DNA of 64,000 nucleotides from Anodontia alba (Eukaryota; Mollusca; Bivalvia; Lucinida; Lucinidae): assembly GCA_964016985.1 (NCBI GenBank), contig OZ024831.1, positions 78,284,263-78,348,262 of the forward strand. The letters run 5' to 3'. The position numbers and the translations under genes were made by a program. Positions 56,086 to 64,000 of the stretch are shown piece by piece. Numbering within the stretch: the stretch's first letter is position 1; each line of letters begins with the position of its first letter. Under the pieces are notes generated by a model that was not told the origin of the DNA, did not search any database, and saw nothing but the letters and a program-made list of their open reading frames with translations.

Positions 56086-57798
56086 ACACACACACCACCC
56101 CCAAGGAGTTTACTGGCAGGATTTTTGATGACAGTGATGAGTCTGACATGTCCTCTGCACTTCCAACAGTTTTAAACAGAATTTTAGAATAATGACACTT
56201 TTACCTGTTAGATCAGAACACATTTCAGTTTAATATGTGTGTTTTGTTGTTTTCTAGATAGACATATCCCATATTTAGATATCATTTTAAATGAATCTAC
56301 TAAATTTCCCATAATAAACAGCGGTCTTTTTGGTGGGTAGCATGAACGTGACTAACCATATTCATCTCATTCAACTGCTCAACAGTATACCTACTTTTTA
56401 CATAGTTCTGTTCATGAACATTCATAAAATCAATATGACCTGATGGGTGACATGGTACATGTAGTTGCTAACCAATCATAAAGGCATATATAAAACTCCC
56501 ATCTATCCACTATACATTTATATTGCACTCCCACATCTTTATGTTTTTGTAATTGTGATACTGAAGTATTTCTTCAGTGATGCAGGTGATGCTGTGGCAA
56601 TCATTTGAGATGAAGTTTTGGTGTTTAATGAGGTTGATAAATCTAGAAATCGTTGGATAATGCTGTTTGTGTTCTGTTGTGGGTGATTGTATGTTATCTG
56701 TGTGTCTTGTGAGTAATATTTTTTTTTCTTTTAAATGCAAATGACAGCTACTATAGTAACTGATGCTTTTGAGGGGTAAATTTCAGTGAGTCTTTGTTTT
56801 ATAGCATGTTACAGAGTCTTGATTTTCACAAGAATGCTGATGATGTTAGAAGGGTCGAATATGTTGTATTGAGGGATGAAGTTGGCATGGTATTTTTCTC
56901 TTGAATCTGATGCAATAATCATTTGTTTACTAATGTTTGAAAAATAAGCTGCAACAAACTGACAACATTGTCTTCTAACTATGTCATAAATATTCATTGA
57001 GTGGATAATTCTAAATCTTGAGACAACAATAAGTACACGTATACAAATAAATTGTTGTACCCATGTTGGTGCCTGGTGATGTTGTATATGTACAGTGAAA
57101 CCTCACTGTTTAGACCACTCAAATGTAAAACCACTTGCAAAACAAGAAAATATGCCTTATCATTGAATGACTAAATTTGCAACCATAGTGTTAACAAGTC
57201 GCCTGTGAAATCAACACCCTTGTAATCCCTACTTTATATATAGTAAACTGGGATTGACATGGGTAAACGTTACTTTTTTTATTTCTGTTCCAAGACATAG
57301 ATTGTGGGTACTTGTATTTGCCTCAGTGAGGCAGTTCGAATTAGCACCCTCAACCTACTAGGAAAAATTTCTAGATTTTTCAACAGAAAAATATTAGTTC
57401 TTCAGATATAAAAGAGGCTGTTTAAGCACATGAATGTGTTATCAAAATGACTATTTGACCTGACATGAGAGACTAAATGACAAATGAATGTCTTAAGAAC
57501 TGAAAACTGTACTCCATTCGGCATTCACCAGACACACCACATTTTCAACATAATAATCGACACTCTGAAAAGAGATTTTGTTGGGGATAGATTTGCTTGT
57601 ATAATGTTTTTTGCATTTCCTTATTAGAAAAATAAAAATGTTAAACTATAATACCCCTCCATTCAGACAGGTAACTTTGTCAAAATTTGATGAAATTTGC
57701 CCATTAACAATCCCAAACCAGATTTCCACAAGATCAATGCACAGACCAAGTTTGGTGGAAATCTGTTGATGTTTACTCAAGTTATCATCCAGAAACGA
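56086..57798. other. intron sequence, nothing recognised
   Basis: AT-rich and apparently low-copy in this window. ACAGTGAAACCTCACTGTTT at 57091 resembles the end of a pogo-type element, but I find no matching right end. No gene supported. Confidence 0.4.
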
Positions 57799-58007
57799 AC
57801 AAGAGCTCCGCCAAGCAGGGCATTATACGCCTGTGGCAAGTAAAAAGATGTTGCACAAAAACTGGCTCCTGTATAATTCAGTGCTCTGGATATAAACTGT
57901 AAGTGGAATTACAAAAAAAAAAAAAAAAATTAAAAAATTTCATTGGGGCATATCCCCGCTGATATTTGGTGAACTGTAACCTAAGCGACCAAGCTGGCCC
58001 AGGAATT

Positions 58008-58337
58008 AAGGAAGAAGTGTTTGTTTGTGTTGAGGTTTTACGGCCCAGTCAACCCAATGGGGTCATGTTGAGCGCGGTCAGTTTACCTAACCACACGTTT
58101 ACTGGGCAGGCTTAGTCCTCTAAGCGGTTAACCAGTATTGTACACATTCTTTCGCCAGAAACTGACAACTGCCCTTCTTGAATCAGAGGAAGGGAGAGAA
58201 TGACCGTAGAAAATATTTCATGATCAATCTCCACGAAAGAATGTTGCCGACCTCGGCGGGGGTTGAACCCGCGACCTCCTGGTCTCCAGTCAGACGGCGC
58301 ATCCAACTGAGCCACCGAGGCCGCAAAGGAAGAAGTG
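58008..58337 (-). mobile_element. SINE-A, complete copy, 12-bp target duplication
   Basis: The insert is flanked by AAGGAAGAAGTG at 58008-58019 and 58326-58337. Minus orientation: the head at 58325 has an A box (TGGCTCAGTTGG), a B box (GGTTCAACCCC) and a tRNA-like length between them; the body is about 230 bases; the tail is CCTCAACACAAACAAAC. This is the reference copy for the family. Copies at 1-132, 13323-13614 and 33895-34196 are 85-95% alike by eye. Confidence 0.95.
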
Positions 58338-59234
58338 ACTTCTCCCTCCTGGGAAAATAGGGAGAAGTTTGCTGCTTCTAGGGAGAAGTGCTTTCTGATG
58401 GAGGACACACCACAGAAGCATGACTATATTATAAGCTCATATGAGCCTTTGGCTGATTTGTTTTTCCTATACTTCAATATCCAACCAAACAATAACAAAA
58501 CAAAAATAAACAACCAGAAAAAAAAATGCTGCAAGAATTTTTTTTGTAAACCTTTAACTTGTTTAATACTGATTTTATTTTTGTTCTTCAAGGGAGCCAA
58601 ATCAGTAGAGTATTAAAAAAAAAAAAAAAAAATATCCAAAAAGAATTATGTATTCATAAAGATTTAATAATGGCAACCTTTCCTTGCAAATCTAATAAAA
58701 GAAGAAGAAAACAAACAAAAAATCAATATCTTGCCCATATGACCAAAACTTTAGTTATTTGCAAAAAATATATCCATTATAAAATAAAATTTGCACACTA
58801 TTGCCTCTAAACAATATGCTGCAAAAAGTTTACAAAAACTTTCAAAGGGGCATCAATCTGCAAATATTTGGTGCACTGTAACCTCGAAATAATATGTGCT
58901 GCTCCACATCATCGTGTAACTATTTATGAAGTTTCAGCTTGATCGGATGTAAACTATAGAAGGAATTAGCCGGAAACAAAAAATTAATAGAAATTAATAG
59001 AAATTTTCAACGGGGTTTGACTCTGCTAATATTTGGTGGACTGTAATCTTGAAACAATATGCGCTACTCCACATCATGGTCTAACTACAAATAAAATTTC
59101 AGCTTGATAGGATGTAAACTGTAGGAGAATTAGCCGGAAACAAAAAGTTTACTGAAATTTTCAAAGGGGCATAACTCTGCTAATATTTGGTGGATTGTAA
59201 CCTCGAAATAATATGTGCTGCATCACATCATGGT

Positions 59235-59559
59235 CTAACTGTATATGATTGATTGTGTTGATTGTGTTGGGGTTTAACGACACGTCAACCCTTGAGGGTC
59301 ATTTTGTGTCGTCTCCCAGAGAAAGGTAGAAAAGAGATAGAAGAGAGAGTAAAGGAGATGAAAGAGAGGGACAGGGAAGAAAGAGGAACAGGAAAGAAAG
59401 TGAAGAAACAGAAGAAATAAAAACATTCCCCCTCTACCCTTACCCACTACAAGGATAGCAGGCCTTGCCCAACTGTAAGCCAATATCAGTTGGACGCCCC
59501 AGTGATGTAAGATACACAGCACCTTCGCACCACCCGACCACCCCCCTAACTGTATATGA
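59235..59559 (-). mobile_element. SINE-B, complete copy, 14-bp target duplication
   Basis: CTAACTGTATATGA at 59235-59248 and 59546-59559 flanks the insert. Minus orientation; its tail (GGGTTGACGTGTCGTTAAAC, CCCAACACAATCAACACAAT) resembles the SINE-A tail (GGGTTGACTGGGCCGTAAAA, CCTCAACACAAACAAAC). Confidence 0.95.
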
Positions 59560-60144
59560 AGTTCCAGCTTGACTGGGTGTAAACTGTAGGGGGAATTAGC
59601 CAGAAACTAAAAATTAATAGAAATCTTCAAAGGGGTATAACTCTGCTAATATTTGGTGGACTGTAACCTTGAAATAATATGCACTGCTCCACATCATGGT
59701 CTAACTACAAATCAAGTCTCAGCTTGATCGGATGTAAACTGTAGGAGGAGTTAGCCAGAAACGAAAAGTCAACTGAAATTTTCAAAGAGGCATAACTCTG
59801 CTAATATTTGGTGGACTATAACCTCAAAACAATATGTGCTGCTCCACATCAAGGTCTAACTATATATGAAGTTTCAGCTTGATTGAATGTAAAATGTAGG
59901 AGGAGTTAACCGGAAATGAAAAGTTTACAGAAATTTTCTAAGGGGCATAACTCTGCAAACATTTGGTGGACTGTAATCCTGAAATAATATGTGCTGCACC
60001 ACATCATGGTCTAACTATATACCAAGTTTCAGCTTGATCGAATGTAAACTGTAGGAGGAGTTAGCCGGAAACGAAAAAGTTTACGGACGGACGGACGCCA
60101 TACCCCGTAACATAATACGTCCCGTTTTTTCAAACGGGCGTATA

Positions 60145-60256
60145 AAAACGAATGGACGTATGACTGACGGATGGACGGATGCACAGATGGATGGACAGAC
60201 ACACGGACGTCCAACATGAAACCATAATAATCCACCACTATCATGTGGCGGGGTAC
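60145..60256. repeat. right end of another hairpin-terminated repeat
   Basis: ACTGACGGATGGACGGATGC and GATGGATGGACAGACACACG, then CCACTATCATGTGGCGGGGT and ACAAAAA: microsatellite, hairpin, A-run, as in the sister elements. The corresponding body is not obvious. Confidence 0.6.
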
Positions 60257-61597
60257 AAAAATCCGTAAATGACTATAAAGCTATGAAACACCACAAAATT
60301 CCACCAGGAAATCCGTCTGGATCTTTACATTGTTTCAACTGAAATGTAGAATGTTGCAAACCATGATTTTTTTTTTTTTTTTTTTGATGGGACAAGGTCT
60401 ATCAAAATTCTCAGTATTTTTTTGAGTATTGTAAGAATCAGTGTTAGAACCTTCTGTTGAAATGATAGTTGTTTTGTTTTTATTTAGTTTTAACAGCTCT
60501 ATTTCTGCTGTGCATCAGTTCAGTGCCATTAAAGTAAAAACTGAGCTACTGTTGGAAACTGTTTAAAGCACTTATTATTACTAATACAATCATTATACAT
60601 GAAAAATAAGTGAAAACTACATTTTTATAAAAAGAAAGCAAGGGGACTATTTTGGGGGCTATGCTTATATCTGCAGCTATTTTTTTTGGGTATGGCTGAT
60701 ATACCAGATATTTTTTGGGGGTATGGCTGGTAAACCCTATACATGTATATTTGGGGGGTAAACACTAGATGCTGGGGCCAGTCTATGCGGCAGACAAAAT
60801 TCAGAGTACCCGCCCTGGGAATGTAAACAGTGACTGCAATTTTAAAGCTGAGATTGGCATTTTTATGTCTTTTCTTATTTGCCATTTAAAGATTTGTTTT
60901 TATTTTCATTTAAATTGTTGACAACTCTACACTGTCTTTTCTCTCTTTAACAGTTCTTGTCACTTTTTCAAAGTGCACAGCACTTACAGACATGACTTCT
61001 TTCCACTGTTTGTTTTTGAAAAGTATGCATTATAGCAATCTGTGATGTAGGTTTTTTTTCTGGATCGTATATTGTAGATTGTAGATATATTACATTTTAT
61101 CAAAATATATGTAAATCAATAATAAATATTAAAACTAATCAGCAAAATATGTTCAAGTAGGCTTCTTGCACTCATTTCTTGGCACATTGTTATGCTTATT
61201 AGTGAGACCCAAATCTGTGAAATAGTGGTATAATTTAGTCCGCCCCAGTCAGTTTCTGCCAACTTCCAGTGACCACTTCTGGGAAGAAAATGGAAGAAAA
61301 TTGATCAAAGCAATTTCTGCTGAAAGTATATGTCATTGTATGTTATTTTTCCTTGATCATATTCCCTACCATAGAGCTCACTTCGTTCTTGACGCACTTC
61401 ACGAACTGTGCTTGCTATGACTGGAAATACAATTCTGTTTTACAAGTGGCTGGTGAGCATATGCAGTGTAGCATTGTTCATGAATACACCAATGAAACCA
61501 GGTCTGTTATTTTCAATTTACTGATGTGTACCTTGCTTCCAAAGGATCCATATTTACAGAGAATATTGAAAGACCACAACCTCTTCTACACACATAC
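60257..61597. other. intron, nothing recognised except short repeats
   Basis: 60655-60790 has three imperfect copies of a TTTTTTGGGGGTATGGCTG phrase. The rest is AT-rich with no gene or repeat I can name; the reading frame opposite the exon at 61353-61604 has no family resemblance. Confidence 0.4.
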
Positions 61598-61669
61598 CTG
61601 TTGAAATTTATCTTGAAGGGACGTGTTTCTGGCTTCTTTTTCCGCTAACTCTTCTTCTAATGTTTGTAT
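61598..61669 (-). CDS. FYCO1: FYCO1-like exon: 24-residue coiled-coil segment
   Basis: A 72-base exon; acceptor TCTATTTTAG, donor CAG/GTATGTG. Translation IQTLEEELAEKEARNTSLQD then KFQQ, phase 0 at both ends, a coiled-coil pattern with hydrophobics at a/d spacing. It is the most upstream exon found here; those before it lie beyond the window or were missed. As with the 48-base exon, the assignment to the FYCO1-like gene comes from strand, phase, composition and order. Confidence 0.75.
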
Positions 61670-61729
61670 CTAAAATAGACCAAAAGTAACTCATTGGTTT
61701 GATGTTTCAACTATCTTATTATAGGTAAC

Positions 61730-62110
61730 AAGAGGTCCACTGGCCACTGCTCGCTCACCTGAGTGAAATAGCCACTGCAGATAAGCAAATGTTCTGCAAC
61801 ATTTTTTCAATCCTCAGTGTAACTAATCAAAGTCTTAGGATCATCATTTTGAGCAGTTCTTGGGTTTGAAGAAGAAGAATGTGTCTTCTATCATTATTTT
61901 TTACCATATATGGACATGATAGTCAATGGAACATGACCATTTGAACAAACTCTCAATCCCGTTTCAACAGTAGGATCAACATAAAACAGTGAAAATTGGC
62001 CAAATGGTTTCAGAGACTTGTTTAATAATATCAAGATTTTATATGTATACAGAACAGGGAACTCTTGCAAAATAAAATTTTGATGGTAACAAAGCTTTTG
62101 TTACTTCAAT
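61730..62110. repeat. left part of a capped element
   Basis: The left cap ACAAGAGGTCCACTGGCC, GCTCGCTCACCTGAGTGAAA, GCCACTGCAGATAAGC, close to 32700 and 49585. The body resembles 32760-33000. It starts 60 bases upstream of the exon acceptor. Confidence 0.75.
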
Positions 62111-62164
62111 CATATATTGTAAGTTTTTGACATTTCACCTCTTTTTTGTGTGCTCACTGCTCTC

Positions 62165-62530
62165 AAGGGAAGAAATGCGGGGATATTGTGATACCCCCGT
62201 CCGGCTGGCTGGCCAGCCGTCTGTCATCCGTACGTCCATCTGTAATGTCACACCATTACTCCTAGACCATTTAAGCTAGAATCTCAAAACGTTCACAGGC
62301 AATAGCCCTATGGATGAGGACTGGAGGAAAATTTTCTTCTCTGATGTAACCCCTTGGGGCAGGGCCAGTGGGTGTGGCCCCAAAGTGTCCAAAATCCATT
62401 TTGTACAAACATAGTCATGTTGCATATCAAATCAATGGTAATGAAGAGTAAAATACAGTGGTGCAAAAATTTTGTCCCTGGGGCATGTATGGGGGTCACC
62501 AGAGGTTAAAAAGTAGGATTTCATATCGAG
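62165..62530. repeat. hairpin-terminated repeat in the opposite orientation
   Basis: Begins AAATGCGGGGATATTGTGAT, ACCCCCGTCCGGCTGGCTGG, CATCCGTACGTCCATC: the terminal hairpin and GGAC-type microsatellite of the other elements, but inverted. The body has CCATTTAAGCTAGAATCTCA and GGGGCAGGGCCAGTGGGTGT. Confidence 0.6.
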
Positions 62531-63140
62531 AACACGTCTTATCTTTTTGGACCCCGAATAACCTTTCACTGTGCCTGAACTGGAAGGAAAGTCGGGTCCA
62601 GATGGTGCAAATTATACGGCTGTAAAAATATTAGGATCTGCCTTGCGTTATCAGTTGATTGCGCAATTTTCTGGCAGTGACCAGTTGTTATCTCTTATTC
62701 CCGTAATTAACGAATAGAGTTAAAAAATCAAACTTTTTTCATATTCAAAATACATTAATTTAAATTTCAAATTCAATATCTACGCAAAATCTTAATTGAA
62801 ATCGATGTTTTAATCTGTTTTCTACGTGCGTTATTAATGATTTTTTGCCGTAAAGAAAATAATGCCGAGACGGGAACCAGTTAGGAAAAACGATTGTTAC
62901 TAAGCCGAATCACTCCTTCCGCTGTAGTCAAATATAGTCCCGCAGATTTCTAATTATTATTTATTCCAAGCCTCAAATTATGAACTATAAAAAGTAAATT
63001 TACAAATCTTATATAATTCTAAATGGAGATCAGACGATTAATTGGGTTTTATCTAATTGACTTGTAAACATGTGGTCGCATATTGATACTATTATTTTGG
63101 TCTAAAGCTCGCGCCTAAAACCGCGCTGCCTCTATGTGAC
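62531..63140. other. intron, nothing recognised
   Basis: AT-rich, no repeats visible in this window, no coding signal. Confidence 0.35.
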
Positions 63141-63146
63141 TCAGTT

Positions 63147-63180
63147 GCCTGGTAGCGTTAAAAATCTGAAAACTGAACTG
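63147..63180 (+). repeat. SINE-C tail fragment
   Basis: TTGCCTGGTAGCGTTAAAAA then TCTGAAAACTGAAC matches the 3' end of the SINE at 24442-24713 (GTGCCTGGTAGCGTTAAAAG, TCTGTAGAAC). The body before it does not match. Confidence 0.6.
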
Positions 63181-63602
63181 AACTGCCATACTTCTAATCT
63201 CGGGGGTTGGAGGGGGGGTGGGGGGTGAAGGTAACTAAGGGGTAATTTTGGTACGGGTGTGCGAGCCAGTATTTCAAAACCTACCCCATTCATATACCTG
63301 GCCTTTGAAAAAACGGACTCATTCATATACTTGATCATTCAAAATGTTGACCTATTCATATACTGCCCTTTGATTTTTTGTACCCATTTTTTGTTGGTTG
63401 TTACACAAGTATCACGGTCAATTCATGTAATACCAAGAGGATAAGCAGCCTCGAAAAATATCTGAGCGAAAAATATGTGCATATACCAGGATGTCAGAAA
63501 AATGGGGCCTTTCACATAGAAATCCAGAAAACTCGGGCATTTTCGTAAAAGTGCTCTCCGATCCCGGATTACTGGTGAACTTTGCTGGATGGGGAAAGGA
63601 AG

Positions 63603-63940
63603 TCGGCCATTCTAGATTAGCATGTGCATCCGCGCATTCTGATCTTGTTCGTTGCTGCTCGTCCATACATTGTTTCATTCAATACGATCTGCCGTCACTC
63701 AGGCACATCATATTCTAATATTTGAATACCGAGTGCTATAAAATGTGACATTCTAGATAAGCATGTGCATCCACGCATTAAATCTGGTTCGTTACTGTTC
63801 GTCTCTACATTTTTTTTTCGATATGATCTGCTGTTACTCCGGTGATGTGCCATGTGTAACGGCAAATCGTATCAAATAAAACAATGTACGGATGAACAGC
63901 TACGAACCAGATCAGAATGCGCGGATCACCGGGTGATATT
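63603..63940. repeat. fold-back repeat: two direct and one inverted copy of about 85 bp
   Basis: Block CATTCTAGATTAGCATGTGC to CAATACGATCTGCCGTCACT at 63610-63700; a second direct copy at 63748-63838 (ATTCTAGATAAGCATGTGCA, GATATGATCTGCTGTTACTC); an inverted copy at 63858-63935 (CGGCAAATCGTATCAAATAA, GAACCAGATCAGAATGCGCG). A further TTCTAATATTT phrase recurs three times at the window's end. Confidence 0.8.
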
Positions 63941-64000
63941 TTCGCATTTAATCTTCTAATATTTCGCCTTCTAATATTTAAATGCTATAAATGCGAAACT

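Larger units (their letters stand above)
57799..60144. mobile_element. tandem array element, unit about 155 bp, split by two SINEs
   Basis: The left end ACAAGAGCTCCGCCAAGCAG, GGCATTATACGCCTG; the right end TTTACGGACGGACGGACGCC, then a hairpin TACGTCCCGTTT / AAACGGGCGTA and TAAAAA. ATACGCC at the left matches GGCGTAT inverted at the right. Units carry CATAACTCTGCTAATATTTG, GTGGACTGTAACCTCGAAAT, TGCTGCTCCACATCATGGTC and GTTTCAGCTTGATCGGATGT. Confidence 0.85.
981..61669 (-). other. FYCO1: FYCO1-like host gene, 3' part, four exons recognised
   Basis: Four minus-strand exons (61598-61669, 47500-47547, 29554-29672, 981-1119) have canonical AG/GT borders and compatible phases, so they join without a stop into 24+16+39 codons of coiled coil plus 46 codons ending inside a FYVE finger; one lysine codon is split across the last junction. 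The sequence around that junction matches what I recall of the FYCO1 C-terminus: a KLI-x-EKD-x-LWQK stretch just before the FYVE domain. In animals FYCO1 binds PI3P, LC3 and Rab7 and links autophagosomes and late endosomes to kinesin. The RUN domain and most of the coiled coil would lie beyond 64 kb and the rest of FYVE below position 1. Introns are about 28.4, 17.8 and 14.0 kb. Small exons that I missed between these are possible. A RUFY-type protein is the main alternative. Confidence 0.72.

Noticed and set aside
56113..56190. Plus-strand acidic frame FDDSDESDMSSALPTVLNRI with a stop
   Set aside because: It begins in a repeat phrase, is only about 26 codons long and has no convincing acceptor or family match; kept as a curiosity only.
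58247..58325. tRNA gene on the minus strand
   Set aside because: It is the head of a SINE present four times, with a body, a tail and a 12-bp target duplication.
61353..61604. 83-codon plus-strand frame over the coiled-coil exon
   Set aside because: It lies opposite a well-supported exon, has no recognisable domain, and the exon has consensus splice sites and a coiled-coil pattern.

Overview
The window is animal nuclear DNA, AT-rich and packed with repeats. Its tRNA-derived SINEs, DIRS-type, mariner, Tc1 and hAT elements, and many interspersed elements with internal tandem arrays point to a marine invertebrate, most likely a bivalve mollusc. That assignment is inferred from repeat content only. 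Nothing looks prokaryotic: there are no operons, and almost every long reading frame is transposon debris or an accident of a repeat unit.

One host gene can be recognised, on the minus strand and spanning nearly the whole window. Four short exons at 61669-61598, 47547-47500, 29672-29554 and 1119-981 have matching splice phases (0-0, 0-0, 0-2, 2-0). Joined, they encode a coiled coil that runs into the first half of a FYVE zinc finger. The junction between the last two (KLIK followed by EKDTLWQK) and the following W...CxxC...EFSF resemble the C-terminal part of FYCO1, the PI3P/LC3/Rab7 adaptor of autophagosomes and late endosomes. The introns are about 28, 18 and 14 kb and hold all the repeats.

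Layout from low to high coordinates. 1-0.8 kb: SINE inside a dead mariner. 1.0 kb: FYVE exon. 1.57-2.83 kb: second mariner with TIRs. 3.36-6.5 kb: capped tandem array. 7.7-17.2 kb: a minus-strand DIRS-like retrotransposon (gag, RT/RNase H, tyrosine recombinase) broken by a Tc1 element, by a LINE that itself carries two SINEs, and by a third SINE. 17.5-19.2 kb: second LINE copy. 19.6-20.8 kb: tandem array. 21.4-25.0 kb: hAT-like element with an 8-bp target duplication, itself containing an array and a tRNA-Glu-like SINE. 25.5-26.4 kb: second DIRS fragment. 26.4-28.1 kb: two MITEs. 28.3-34.5 kb: arrays around the coiled-coil exon. 35.4-38.6 kb: a 3.2-kb capped array. 43.4-44.2 kb: mariner. 44.4-47.5 kb: a 48-bp tandem array touching the fourth-from-last known exon boundary. 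47.7-54.1 kb: arrays, one split by a third LINE. 54.9-60.2 kb: arrays with SINEs. 61.6 kb: exon. 63.6-64 kb: fold-back repeats.

Two things stand out. First, the 48-bp array beside the 47.5-kb exon is an amplification of that exon's own 3' end and 5' splice site, placing about 60 donor-like sites in the intron. Second, several unrelated tandem arrays share one architecture: a left cap, the array, a GGAC-type microsatellite, a terminal hairpin whose arm matches the left cap, then TAAAA. This suggests one mechanism of mobility, possibly Helentron-like, acting on many sequences.
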